Assembly: GCA_026393335.1 (NCBI GenBank)
Contig: JAPLAJ010000088.1
Location: forward strand, 1 to 19,006
Source: Rhodoluna sp.
GTDB taxonomy: Bacteria > Actinomycetota > Actinomycetes > Actinomycetales > Microbacteriaceae
Length of the DNA: 19,006 bases
Direction: 5' to 3'
In this document: positions 1 to 7,878 of the stretch, piece after piece
Layout of the letters: the number at the start of each line of letters is the position of its first letter
How positions within the stretch are numbered: position 1 is the first letter of the stretch
Translations under genes and position numbers: made by a program
Notes under the pieces: model-generated
The model's input: only the letters and a program-made list of their open reading frames with translations
The model's database searches: none
What the model was told of the DNA's origin: nothing

Positions 1-1
1 C

Positions 2-328
2 AAGCAGCGTCCACTAATGGCATCTACTGGAGTCAAAGACCCAGCCCTTAGTGACACTTTGTATGTAACCGAACTGATTGCTCCTGAGCTTGTAAACACC
101 ATGCCAGAAAAAACTATGGAAGCTGTCTTCGATCACGGAGTGGTGCCTACCAACAGCATCACCAGCAAATATGCAGAAGCCAAGCTCGTTCTACACACAA
201 TTGGTGCAATGGGAATTTCATATGATGAGGTAACCGAGTTGTTAGAAAAAGAAGGTGTTGAGAAGTTCATAATCTCTTGGAATGAACTTGTTGAATCTGT
301 TGATGCCGCTCTAAAGGCAGCTAAGTAA
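2..328 (+). CDS. tal: Transaldolase, C-terminal part (cut by window edge)
   Basis: This is the last 108 residues of transaldolase, which moves a dihydroxyacetone unit between sugar phosphates (sedoheptulose-7-P + GAP to erythrose-4-P + F6P) in the cytosolic pentose-phosphate pathway. The reading frame is open to the left edge. It reads KQRPLMASTGVKDP and then SDTLYVTELIAPELVNTMPE, matching the conserved substrate-binding end of actinobacterial transaldolases. The ATG at 17 is internal, so it is not a start. The Schiff-base lysine lies outside the window. The family usually has Trp where this protein has Met, in RPL(W)ASTG (from memory). The stop overlaps the pgi start by one base (TAATG), so the two are probably translationally coupled. 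Transketolase is expected upstream but is not visible. Confidence 0.95.
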   Translation, partial: KQRPLMASTGVKDPALSDTLYVTELIAPELVNTMPEKTMEAVFDHGVVPTNSITSKYAEAKLVLHTIGAMGISYDEVTELLEKEGVEKFIISWNELVESVDAALKAAK

Positions 329-1926
329 TGACAATAAGCGTAAGAGCTTTTGGGGCTGCGAACCTAGCAGTTCAAGCAAACATCAATCAACTAGTCAGTG
401 ACAAAGTTGCTAGCCGCATAGCCAACAAAGATTTCACACTATGGGGAAAAGATGCGGAAGCAGAATCCTCAATCAGGCTTGGTTGGGTAAACTCGGCAAT
501 CGATTCTCAAGCGCTAGTTGCAGAAATCTTGAGTTTGAGAGATGACTTCAAGGCGAAGGGTGTAAACCGTTTTGTTTTGTGTGGCATGGGTGGCTCTTCT
601 CTTGCTCCCGAGGTTATTACAAACAAGTACGGAGTAGAGCTGGTTGTTCTAGATTCGACTTCCCCAGATCAGGTTAGAAGCGTTGTAGCTATCGACATTC
701 AGCGCACAGCAATAATTGTGTCCTCGAAATCAGGTTCCACTGTTGAAACTGATTCTCAGAAACGCATCTTCGAAGACGCCTTCACTAAAGCTGGAATTGA
801 AAAGACTGAACGAATTGTTATAGTCACTGATCCAGGTTCTCCTATGGAGGCAGCAGCCAAAGCTGATGGCTACAAAGTCTTTAACGCAGACCCAACTGTT
901 GGCGGACGCTATTCAGCGCTAACTGCTTTTGGATTAGTTCCATCAGGTTTAGCTGGTGTAAACATCCAAGAGCTTCTAGAACAGGCAAGCCAGGCTGCAT
1001 TAGCTCTAGCCGAGGATAGCCTCGATAACCCAGGGCTAATTCTTGGAGCTGCATTGGCTAGATCAGCTAATGGAAGTGGCTACAAAGACAAGCTAGGTCT
1101 GCTAGCAGACCAAAGTTCGCTACCGGGTTTTGGGGACTGGATTGAACAGTTAGTTGCTGAATCAACAGGTAAGCACTCCAAGGGAGTTCTTCCGGTTGTT
1201 TTACAAGCTAAGAGCTATGAAACCTTTGCAGATCTAAACGACATGCTATTGGTAGATATTTCTGCTGACAAGAATGTTGATCTTGCAGAGGGTGTTAGTG
1301 TTTCTGCTCCCCTAGGTGCACAGTTCATGCTTTGGGAGTATGCAACTGTTGTAGCAAGCCGATTGCTTGGCATCAATCCTTTCGATCAGCCAGATGTAGA
1401 ATCAGCCAAGATTGCCGCTAGAGGAATGCTTGAGAAAAGAGCAGAAGCTACCAAGAGCGAACACACTTTTGATTCAATCGAAGTCAGTGCTTTAGGTCTA
1501 GACCTAACCGGTGTCACTGGAGTGGCAACAGCTTTGGTAAAACTTCTTTCAGAACTTGCTTCAGATGGCTATGTCTCAGTGCACGCATACATGGATAGAA
1601 CAGCTCCTGTAAATGCGGAAGCGCTGCGTGATGGCCTAGCCTCCGTCTCGGATCGTCCAACAACATTTGGTTGGGCACCTAGATTCCTTCATTCAACAGG
1701 TCAGTATCACAAGGGTGGTCCACGCCAAGGTGTCTTCTTGCAACTTGTAGCAAAGAGTTCCGAAGATGTCGCAGTTCCTGGTAGGGACTTCACCTTCGGT
1801 GAACTTATTGCCTCTCAAGCAGCTGGCGACGCTAAGGTTTTAGCAGATCTCGGTAGACCAGTTCTTACTTTGACTTTGAATAATCCAGTTGAAGGTTTCA
1901 ATACTGTTTTGGCAGCAATCGGTTAA
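328..1926 (+). CDS. pgi: Glucose-6-phosphate isomerase
   Basis: This enzyme interconverts glucose-6-phosphate and fructose-6-phosphate, joining glycolysis/gluconeogenesis to the pentose-phosphate branch encoded by its neighbours. At 532 residues it is a normal length. Two SIS sugar-isomerase folds are visible. The first has GMGGSSLAPE (86-95), the phosphate-binding SKSGST (133-138) and VGGRYSALTAFGL (191-203). The second has EYATVVASRLLGINPFDQPDVE (337-358) and HSTGQYHKGGP (455-465), which holds the conserved His/Lys region. The sequence is the divergent form found beside transaldolase in actinobacteria rather than the E. coli form. The ATG overlaps the tal stop by one base, and AAAGG at 313-317 is a plausible ribosome binding site. 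The stop overlaps the ribosome binding site of zwf. Confidence 0.96.
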   Translation: MTISVRAFGAANLAVQANINQLVSDKVASRIANKDFTLWGKDAEAESSIRLGWVNSAIDSQALVAEILSLRDDFKAKGVNRFVLCGMGGSSLAPEVITNKYGVELVVLDSTSPDQVRSVVAIDIQRTAIIVSSKSGSTVETDSQKRIFEDAFTKAGIEKTERIVIVTDPGSPMEAAAKADGYKVFNADPTVGGRYSALTAFGLVPSGLAGVNIQELLEQASQAALALAEDSLDNPGLILGAALARSANGSGYKDKLGLLADQSSLPGFGDWIEQLVAESTGKHSKGVLPVVLQAKSYETFADLNDMLLVDISADKNVDLAEGVSVSAPLGAQFMLWEYATVVASRLLGINPFDQPDVESAKIAARGMLEKRAEATKSEHTFDSIEVSALGLDLTGVTGVATALVKLLSELASDGYVSVHAYMDRTAPVNAEALRDGLASVSDRPTTFGWAPRFLHSTGQYHKGGPRQGVFLQLVAKSSEDVAVPGRDFTFGELIASQAAGDAKVLADLGRPVLTLTLNNPVEGFNTVLAAIG

Positions 1927-1930
1927 GGAG
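1925..1930 (+). promoter_or_regulatory. Ribosome binding site of zwf overlapping the pgi stop
   Basis: AAGGAG, a full Shine-Dalgarno core, sits 10 nt before the zwf ATG at 1941 and shares two bases with the pgi stop codon TAA (1924-1926). It fixes the zwf start and suggests that translation of the two genes is linked. Confidence 0.75.
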
Positions 1931-1940
1931 AGCCAAACCC

Positions 1941-3482
1941 ATGGTTGAAGTGAAGTTAGGTCCAGGTTCTAATCCGCTGAGAGACCCACTCGATCGAAGA
2001 CTAAATCGAATTGCTGGCCCATCTGGACTGATTATTTTTGGTGTGACAGGTGACCTAAGCCGAAAGAAATTGATGCCTGCCGTTTACGATCTGGCTAACC
2101 GTGGCTTGTTGCCACCAGGTTTTTCTCTGGTTGGATTTGCCAGAAGAGATTGGGAAGACCAGGACTTTGGTCAAGTAGTTAAAGAAGCTGTCAAAGAGTA
2201 CGCAAGAACTCCTTGGAATGAAGACATCTGGAACCAGCTTTCGAGAGGTATCCGTTTCGTTTCAGGTGAATTCGGCGATGACGCAGCTTTTGACAAGCTA
2301 AGAGAAACCATCGAAACCCTAGATGCCCAACGAGGCACCAACGGAAACCACGCCTTCTACCTAAGCATTCCCCCTAAAGCTTTTCCGCTGGTTACTCAGC
2401 AATTGTCAAGATCAGGACTTGCTGATCCAAAGCCTGATCAATTTAGAAGAGTCGTTATTGAAAAGCCTTTCGGTCACGACTTACAGTCAGCCCGTGAATT
2501 AAATGAGGTTGTCGAGTCTGTCTTCCCTGCAGACTCAATTTTCCGAATTGACCACTACCTAGGAAAAGAAACTGTTCAGAACATTTTGGCCCTTAGATTT
2601 GCTAATCAACTTTATGAACCGCTTTGGAACAACAACTACATTGATCACGTCCAGATCACAATGGCAGAAGACATCGGTGTTGGTGGAAGAGCTGGCTACT
2701 ATGACGGCATAGGTGCAGCAAGAGACGTAATCCAAAACCACCTTCTTCAATTGTTAGCACTTACTGCTATGGAAGAACCAGTTTCCTTTGATGCCGCTGA
2801 TTTGAGAGCCGAAAAAGAGAAGGTTCTTTCAGCAGTGAGACTTCCTGACGATATTGGTAAGCACACCTCTAGAGGTCAATACATAGGTGGTTGGCAAGGC
2901 GGCGAGAAGGTTACCGGCTTCTTAGATGAAGAAGGTATGAACCCTGAATCTGTAACTGAGACTTTTGCAGCCATGAGACTTGACATCAACACTCGTCGTT
3001 GGGCTGGAGTTCCTTTCTATCTTCGTGCAGGCAAGAGACTAGGTCGAAGAGTTACCGAGATTGCAGTGGTCTTCAAGCGCGCTCCGCAGCAAATCTTTGG
3101 TGCTAGCCAAACCTCTGCACTAGGTCAGAATGCTCTCGTTATTCGAGTTCAACCAGATGAAGGTGTAACCATCAGATTCGGCTCTAAGGTGCCAGGTGTC
3201 GGCATGCAGGTAAGAGATGTGACTATGGACTTCGGTTACGGCCACGCTTTCACTGAGGCAAGCCCTGAAGCTTACGAGAGACTAATCCTTGATGTGCTCC
3301 TAGGTGATCCGCCACTGTTCCCAAGGCATGAAGAGGTAGAACTGTCCTGGATGATTCTTGACCCGATTGAAGAGTATTGGGCTAAGAATGGTAAACCAGA
3401 GCCTTACCGTCCAGGTACCTGGGGTCCTGAGTCTGCAGATGCAATGATGGCAGCCGATGGCAGAGTTTGGAGACGCCCATGA
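1941..3482 (+). CDS. zwf: Glucose-6-phosphate 1-dehydrogenase
   Basis: This enzyme oxidises glucose-6-phosphate to 6-phosphogluconolactone with NADP+, the entry step of the oxidative pentose-phosphate pathway and a main NADPH source. Its 513 residues are typical. The N-terminal Rossmann fold has the dinucleotide motif GVTGDLSRKKL (34-44). EKPFGHD (174-180) and the active-site signature RIDHYLGKE (202-210), which carries the catalytic His and the substrate Lys, are intact. FYLRAGKRL lies in the C-terminal domain. The stop overlaps the start of opcA by four bases (ATGA). OpcA is required for full activity of this enzyme in several actinobacteria and cyanobacteria, so the adjacency is functional. 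Confidence 0.98.
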   Translation: MVEVKLGPGSNPLRDPLDRRLNRIAGPSGLIIFGVTGDLSRKKLMPAVYDLANRGLLPPGFSLVGFARRDWEDQDFGQVVKEAVKEYARTPWNEDIWNQLSRGIRFVSGEFGDDAAFDKLRETIETLDAQRGTNGNHAFYLSIPPKAFPLVTQQLSRSGLADPKPDQFRRVVIEKPFGHDLQSARELNEVVESVFPADSIFRIDHYLGKETVQNILALRFANQLYEPLWNNNYIDHVQITMAEDIGVGGRAGYYDGIGAARDVIQNHLLQLLALTAMEEPVSFDAADLRAEKEKVLSAVRLPDDIGKHTSRGQYIGGWQGGEKVTGFLDEEGMNPESVTETFAAMRLDINTRRWAGVPFYLRAGKRLGRRVTEIAVVFKRAPQQIFGASQTSALGQNALVIRVQPDEGVTIRFGSKVPGVGMQVRDVTMDFGYGHAFTEASPEAYERLILDVLLGDPPLFPRHEEVELSWMILDPIEEYWAKNGKPEPYRPGTWGPESADAMMAADGRVWRRP

Positions 3483-4441
3483 TCAAGAATCTACCGAACA
3501 CCACTACTTCGAAAATTTCTCGGGAGTTAGTAACCATTCGTGAAGAAGGTGGAGCTGTCGCCCTTGGAAGAGTTCTTACTCTCCTAGTGCAAACTAAATT
3601 CTCAGGTATCGAGGAAGCAATCCTCGCGGCTAACGAAGCCTCAAGAGCACATCCTTGTCGGATTATTGTGCTTGCCGATGAAGATGTTCCAAGTAACTCT
3701 GAACCAAGATTGGATGCCGAGATTCGAGTTGGTGGCGATGCAGGTGCTTCAGAGGTAATCGTGCTCAGTGCTTACGGCGAAGCTGCCAGCGATCCAGAGA
3801 GCCTAGTAACAGGTTTGTTGCTTCCAGATGCTCCAGTTGTTGCATGGTGGCCAGGCGAAGCTCCTGTAAAGCCATCAGCCTCTGCAATTGGACGCATAGC
3901 TCAAAGAAGAATTACTGATGCAGCCAACCAAAGTAATCCTCAAGCTTGGCTTTCTTCTCTTGCTGATAACTATGTACCAGGTGACAGCGATTTTGCTTGG
4001 ACAAGGCTTACTCTTTGGAGAGCTCAACTAGCAGCTGTTTTGGATCAGCCACCATATGACCCAATAACCAAAGTCATCGTCACAGGAGCTTCTGATTCTC
4101 CGAGCACAGATTTGCTTGCGGCTTGGCTCACACAGAAATTAGCTGTTGAAGTTGAACTTGTCAGAACTGTTAGAGGCGAAGCGGTATCTGGTATCAAGGG
4201 TGTGAAGTTGTTAAGAGCTTCTGGAGAAATTGAGATTATTCGTAACGTGCCAGATGTTGCAACACTAATTCAGCCTTCACAACCGACGAGAGATATCAAC
4301 CTTCCTCGCAGATCGCTACGTGATTGCCTAATTGAAGATCTTCGTCGACTAGATAGTGATGATGCGTTTGGAAACTTGATTGTTGCAGGTTTCTCTAGCG
4401 CTTCTAAAAAATCAGCCGCAGGCAAGAGTGCTGGTAAGTAA
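3479..4441 (+). CDS. opcA: Glucose-6-phosphate dehydrogenase assembly protein OpcA
   Basis: OpcA is a non-catalytic partner of G6P dehydrogenase. In cyanobacteria it links the enzyme to thioredoxin-dependent redox control, and in actinobacteria it is encoded beside zwf. The protein here is 320 residues. Its N-terminus reads MIKNLPNTTTSKISRELV, then REEGGAVALGRVLTLLV, the hallmark OpcA opening. PVVAWWPGEAP lies mid-protein and an Arg-rich segment (DINLPRRSLRDCLIEDLRR) near the end. The start chosen is the ATG at 3479, which overlaps the zwf stop as ATGA and has GGAG at 3469-3472, six bases upstream. A TTG in frame at 3467 would add four residues but would fall on that ribosome binding site. 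The tail is rich in Lys, Ala and Ser and looks disordered. Confidence 0.95.
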   Translation: MIKNLPNTTTSKISRELVTIREEGGAVALGRVLTLLVQTKFSGIEEAILAANEASRAHPCRIIVLADEDVPSNSEPRLDAEIRVGGDAGASEVIVLSAYGEAASDPESLVTGLLLPDAPVVAWWPGEAPVKPSASAIGRIAQRRITDAANQSNPQAWLSSLADNYVPGDSDFAWTRLTLWRAQLAAVLDQPPYDPITKVIVTGASDSPSTDLLAAWLTQKLAVEVELVRTVRGEAVSGIKGVKLLRASGEIEIIRNVPDVATLIQPSQPTRDINLPRRSLRDCLIEDLRRLDSDDAFGNLIVAGFSSASKKSAAGKSAGK

Positions 4442-4444
4442 CTA

Positions 4445-5176
4445 ATGCAGTCAGTTGAAGTAAGAAAAGCCGTAAACGCTATTGATGTTGCCACCCAGGC
4501 GGCAGAAGAAATCGTTTCTAGCTTGGCTAGTATTCTCAAAGCCAAACCATCTGCCAACGTTGCTCTAACTGGCGGAACCGTTGGAATTCTTACTCTCGAG
4601 ATTCTTGCCAAAGAGGAACTCAAAGACCAAATCGACTTTTCCAAAGTTCATTTCTGGTGGGGAGATGAAAGATATGTGGCTAGTAACTCAAACGATCGAA
4701 ACGCCAACCAAGCAAGGGTGGCTTTGCTAAATACCCTTGCCGTTGATGAGTCAAACATTCACGAATTTCCATCGACTGATTCAGGGCTAAGTGTGGATCA
4801 GGCGAGAGACAAGTTTGAACAGTACATCATTGAAGCTTTTGATGGTGAAACGCCGGCAATGGATCTAACAATCTTAGGTATGGGTCCTGATGGACACGTT
4901 GCATCACTATTCCCAGGCATGGTGGCTGACTCCAAGAATGTTGTAGCTATACACAACTCCCCTAAGCCTCCGGCTGAACGTTTGTCACTAAGTATGGATG
5001 TAATGAATGCGTCCAAGAAGATTATTTTTGTTGTCTCAGGAATTGATAAGGCAGAAGCTGTTGAAGCTGTCCATAGGGACCCAGATTGCGAATTGCCAGC
5101 GGCAAAAGTAGCGGCTACAGGTTTAACTCTTTGGATTATTGATGAAGCAGCTGGTGCTTCGTTTTGGAGCTGCTAG
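4445..5176 (+). CDS. pgl: 6-Phosphogluconolactonase
   Basis: This enzyme hydrolyses 6-phosphogluconolactone, the zwf product, to 6-phosphogluconate. At 243 residues it is the usual size for the DevB/Pgl family, which shares its fold with glucosamine-6-phosphate deaminase. Family motifs are LTGGTVGIL (41-49), VHFWWGDERYV (68-78), MGPDGHVASLFPG (146-158) containing the catalytic His, and PPAERLSLSMDVMNAS (175-190). It begins three bases after opcA; only a weak GGTAAG (4433-4438) precedes the start, so translation may depend on ribosomes arriving from opcA. It closes the operon: the next gene faces it and its stop codon touches that gene's stop. 6-Phosphogluconate dehydrogenase is not in the window. 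Confidence 0.95.
   Translation: MQSVEVRKAVNAIDVATQAAEEIVSSLASILKAKPSANVALTGGTVGILTLEILAKEELKDQIDFSKVHFWWGDERYVASNSNDRNANQARVALLNTLAVDESNIHEFPSTDSGLSVDQARDKFEQYIIEAFDGETPAMDLTILGMGPDGHVASLFPGMVADSKNVVAIHNSPKPPAERLSLSMDVMNASKKIIFVVSGIDKAEAVEAVHRDPDCELPAAKVAATGLTLWIIDEAAGASFWSC
5144..5167 (+). terminator. Hairpin plus T-run inside the end of pgl
   Basis: GAAGCA (5144-5149), a five-base loop and TGCTTC (5155-5160) form a 6-bp perfect stem, followed by GTTTTGG. It lies in the last codons of pgl. Because pgl and rbpA abut without a spacer, any transcription stop for the + operon has to lie inside coding sequence, and this is the best candidate. On the - strand the same hairpin comes just after the rbpA stop but has no T-run. 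The stem is short, so this is suggestive only. Confidence 0.35.
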
Positions 5177-5584
5177 TTAGGCTTTGCTGCCTTTAGCTGC
5201 TCTCTTTGCTTCTGCTTTAGCTTCAGCAAGAAGTCTGACACGACGCTCTTTGACTATCGCGACAGCTTCATCTAGAAGATCCTTCGCTTCCTGAGCGGTT
5301 CTTCTTTCCTTAACGTAAGCAAGGTGAGTCTTGTATGGCTCGTGCTTAGCAATCTGAGGTGGGTTGTCTTTGTCTTGTCCTGCTGGCAAGCCACAGTGTG
5401 GGCAGTCCAATTCAATAGGAAGTTCGGCTGCATCCACGCTTGCTGCAAATGAAGTGGTGAAACTGTGGTTGTTGCAGCAGTAATAACTGAGCTTTACTCG
5501 CTCTGCTTGGAAACCATTGTCCTGCTCGCCCATTGGGCCAGCTCCGACACGTGATCCTCTGATAGCTGCTGTATTACTGCTCAT
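5177..5584 (-). CDS. rbpA: RNA polymerase-binding protein RbpA
   Basis: RbpA is an actinobacteria-specific protein that binds RNA polymerase and the principal sigma factor and stabilises the open promoter complex. This one has 135 residues. The N-terminal tail IRGSRVGAGPMGEQD (about 8-22) is the conserved RbpA opening. The central domain carries C36, C37, H40, C61 and C64, with CPHC at 61-64, which could form a zinc site; some RbpA proteins bind zinc and others have lost the cysteines. The conserved basic/sigma-interaction stretch follows (EPYKTHLAYVKERR, about 82-95), then a helix. The C-terminus ends in a Lys/Ala-rich tail (AEAKAEAKRAAKGSKA). It starts three bases after secG with no clear ribosome binding site, so it is probably the last gene of the gap-pgk-tpiA-secG transcript. 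Confidence 0.93.
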   Translation of the reverse strand: MSSNTAAIRGSRVGAGPMGEQDNGFQAERVKLSYYCCNNHSFTTSFAASVDAAELPIELDCPHCGLPAGQDKDNPPQIAKHEPYKTHLAYVKERRTAQEAKDLLDEAVAIVKERRVRLLAEAKAEAKRAAKGSKA

Positions 5585-5587
5585 AGG

Positions 5588-5836
5588 TTATGCCCAAGAA
5601 TATGTTGATGCCAGACCAAGAATGATCACTGTAACGACCCATACAAGTCCCAAGATGACTGTGATTCGGTTTAGGTTGCGCTCAGCAACACCGGATGAAC
5701 CCATAGTGTTGTTGATTCCACCACCGAACATGTCGCTTAGTCCACCTCCGCGACCCTTGTGAAGAAGGATAAGCAGGGTTAGTAGCAGGCTGGTAACGCC
5801 TAGAAGGATTCTTAGGGCGATGATGATACCGGTCAT
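5588..5836 (-). CDS. secG: Preprotein translocase subunit SecG
   Basis: SecG is a small inner-membrane subunit of the SecYEG protein-export channel. The 82 residues show two membrane helices, roughly 4-25 and 57-77. They are joined by a cytoplasmic loop with the family hallmark HKGRGGGLSDMFGGG (26-40), and a short segment with ERNLNR precedes the second helix. Size and topology are typical. It lies 46 nt after tpiA and three bases before rbpA. Linkage of secG to gap-pgk-tpi is common in actinobacteria. The ribosome binding site is weak (GAAAGA upstream). Confidence 0.95.
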   Translation of the reverse strand: MTGIIIALRILLGVTSLLLTLLILLHKGRGGGLSDMFGGGINNTMGSSGVAERNLNRITVILGLVWVVTVIILGLASTYSWA

Positions 5837-5881
5837 TTATTTGGTCTTTCTTTTATCAGAGACTTCTCGCCTCCCTTGTAA

Positions 5882-5887
5882 ATTATA
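5882..5887 (-). promoter_or_regulatory. Possible -10 box upstream of secG
   Basis: On the - strand a perfect TATAAT overlaps the tpiA stop codon, about 46 nt before the secG start. The hexamer 17 nt further upstream (TCGCTT) matches the -35 consensus poorly. It could give secG-rbpA some transcription independent of the glycolytic genes, but chance occurrence in AT-rich DNA is quite possible. Confidence 0.25.
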
Positions 5888-6671
5888 AGGTCAGGTGCTT
5901 TAGGAAGCGAGAAATACCAGAGAACTCTTCAACGTCCAAGCTTGCCCCGCCAACTAGCACCCCATCGACCTCTGGGCTTCTCAGAAAGCCTGCCACATTG
6001 GCAGCTTTCACCGATCCACCATACAAAATCCTTGTACTTTGGGCTATTTCAGGGCCTAGAAGGCCTTCAATGGCCTCACGAATCTTGGTAGCCACACTAG
6101 CGGCTTGTTCTGGGGTAGCCACCTGGCCAGTACCAATAGCCCAAACAGGCTCGTAGGCGACAATGAACTCGCCCACCTTGGCATGACCTGCTAGAGCAGC
6201 AAGGATCTGACGCACTGGAACAGCGCTTTGGCCTTCCGCCTCTAGCTCTTCAAGAGTCTCGCCCACGCAAATTACTGGAATCAAGCCGTGCTTGAAAGCC
6301 GCAGCGACCTTAGCCTGAACCATGGTGTCATCCTCGTGGTGGTAGCTTCTTCGTTCGCTGTGGCCAATAAGCACGTATTGAACGTCTAGCTTTTTGAGGA
6401 AAGCGCCTGAAATATCACCGGTATACGCTCCAGAATCATGCTGACTTAGGTCCTGAGCTCCAAGAGACAAAGAGTACTTCTCGGCACTGATCAGAGTTTG
6501 CACTGTGCGAAGGTCGGTAAAAGGAGGAAAGACAGCTACTTCTGTCTTTGTATAGTCGTGGTTAGCATCGGCTAAAGTCCATGAAAGCTTTTGCACAAGT
6601 GCGATGGCCTGCTGGTGATCCAGATTCATCTTCCAATTGCCTGCGATGAATGGAACTCTCTCTACGCTCAC
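5883..6671 (-). CDS. tpiA: Triosephosphate isomerase
   Basis: This enzyme interconverts dihydroxyacetone phosphate and glyceraldehyde-3-phosphate. The 262-residue (beta/alpha)8 barrel has all active-site residues: N12 and K14 in AGNWKMN, H104 in IGHSERR (102-108), and E174 in YEPVWAIGTG (173-182). The phosphate-binding motifs YGGSV (217-221) and GVLVGGASL (237-245) are also present. The start is GTG at 6671, overlapping the pgk stop by four bases (GTGA). GAGGT at 6678-6682, six bases upstream, supports this start. It is the third gene of gap-pgk-tpiA. Confidence 0.97.
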   Translation of the reverse strand: MSVERVPFIAGNWKMNLDHQQAIALVQKLSWTLADANHDYTKTEVAVFPPFTDLRTVQTLISAEKYSLSLGAQDLSQHDSGAYTGDISGAFLKKLDVQYVLIGHSERRSYHHEDDTMVQAKVAAAFKHGLIPVICVGETLEELEAEGQSAVPVRQILAALAGHAKVGEFIVAYEPVWAIGTGQVATPEQAASVATKIREAIEGLLGPEIAQSTRILYGGSVKAANVAGFLRSPEVDGVLVGGASLDVEEFSGISRFLKHLTL

Positions 6672-7870
6672 TTCAATACCTCTAATCCAGGCATTTGCTT
6701 GCCCTCTAAGAATTCTAAACTAGCTCCACCACCGGTTGAGATGTGTGAGAAAGCAGAGTCTTCAAATCCAAGAATTCGAACAGCAGCTGCTGAATCCCCG
6801 CCACCAACTACTGATAATCCATCAACTTCACTTAGTGCTTGAGCAACCTGCTTTGTTCCATTGGCAAAGGCTGGAATCTCAAACACACCCATCGGGCCGT
6901 TCCAGAAAACAGTTTTTGCTTTTCTAATGACCTCAGCAAATGCAAGAGCACTATCAGGTCCAATGTCCAAACCAAGACCAGATGCACCAAAGGCGCTACC
7001 TTCTATTTCAGATGACTTGGTTATTTCAACTTCTGCATCAGCACCAAACTTGCTGGCAACCACGATGTCAGAAGGTAGAACTACTTCGACACCTAGGTCC
7101 TTTGCTCTTGCAAGGTAGCCTTTGACAGTTTCAATCTGATCAACTTCAAGAAGGCTTGCTCCAACTTTGTGGCCAAGAGCTGCTAAGAAAGTGAAAACCA
7201 TTCCGCCACCAACAAGAAGTTGATTCACATGTGGAAGCAGATGATCAATAACGCCAAGTTTGTCTGAGACTTTTGAACCTCCAAGCACAACGACGTATGG
7301 ACGCTCAGGGTTCTTGGTAAGTCTGGTTAGAACTTCTAGCTCTTTCTCTATCAAGAGTCCAGCAACACTTGGTAGTAAGCCTGGCAACTCGTAAACAGAC
7401 GCTTGCTTTCTGTGCACAACTCCGAAGCCATCGCTAACAAATAAGTCGCCGAGCTGGGCCAATGCCTGAGCAAACGCTAATCTTTCCGCTGACTCTTTAG
7501 CTGTCTCTCCTGCGTTGAAACGCAGGTTCTCTAGAACAAGGACTTCCCCGCTCTGAAGTTTTTCAACTGCTAAGAGGGCTTCATCACCAGTTGTAGTGGA
7601 GCAGAACGATACTGGACTGGATAGAACTTCACTTAAGCGATTTGCCACAGGTTCAAGCGAATACTTGGCTACTGGTGCTCCATCAGGTCTACCAAGGTGA
7701 CTAATGACAATCACCTTAGCGCCACGCTCAAGGAGGTAGTTCAAAGTAGGAACTGATGCCAGAATCCTGCCGTCATCAGTAATGGTTGAACCATCAAGAG
7801 GAACGTTCAAGTCGCAGCGAACGATTACCCGCTTGGAACTTAGATCAGGTAGGTCAGCTAAAGTGCGCAT
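6668..7870 (-). CDS. pgk: Phosphoglycerate kinase
   Basis: This kinase transfers phosphate from 1,3-bisphosphoglycerate to ADP, giving ATP and 3-phosphoglycerate. The 400 residues form the usual two-domain protein. The N-terminal substrate domain has RCDLNVP (18-24), SHLGRP (57-62) and NLRFNAGE (115-122). The C-terminal nucleotide domain has VLGGSKVSDK (195-204), GPMGVFE (325-331), GGGDSAAAV (356-364) and TGGGASLEFLEG (379-390). The ATG start lies eight bases after the gap stop with no strong ribosome binding site, and the stop is fused to the tpiA start. The surrounding order gap-pgk-tpiA is the standard glycolytic operon. Confidence 0.97.
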   Translation of the reverse strand: MRTLADLPDLSSKRVIVRCDLNVPLDGSTITDDGRILASVPTLNYLLERGAKVIVISHLGRPDGAPVAKYSLEPVANRLSEVLSSPVSFCSTTTGDEALLAVEKLQSGEVLVLENLRFNAGETAKESAERLAFAQALAQLGDLFVSDGFGVVHRKQASVYELPGLLPSVAGLLIEKELEVLTRLTKNPERPYVVVLGGSKVSDKLGVIDHLLPHVNQLLVGGGMVFTFLAALGHKVGASLLEVDQIETVKGYLARAKDLGVEVVLPSDIVVASKFGADAEVEITKSSEIEGSAFGASGLGLDIGPDSALAFAEVIRKAKTVFWNGPMGVFEIPAFANGTKQVAQALSEVDGLSVVGGGDSAAAVRILGFEDSAFSHISTGGGASLEFLEGKQMPGLEVLK

Positions 7871-7878
7871 CTATTGGT

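Noticed and set aside
17..328. ATG at 17 as the start of a 103-residue protein
   Set aside because: The frame stays open to the window edge with transaldolase residues upstream (KQRPL), so this Met is internal.
3467..3481. TTG at 3467 as the opcA start
   Set aside because: The ATG at 3479 has a ribosome binding site (GGAG) six bases upstream, overlaps the zwf stop as ATGA and matches the family N-terminus.
4270..4644. 124-residue open frame on the - strand across opcA and pgl
   Set aside because: It lies opposite two well-supported genes, matches no family I recognise and has no ribosome binding site of note.
5517..5762. 81-residue + strand frame opposite rbpA and secG
   Set aside because: Pro-rich composition mirrors the secG Gly-rich loop read on the other strand; it is a by-product of real genes.
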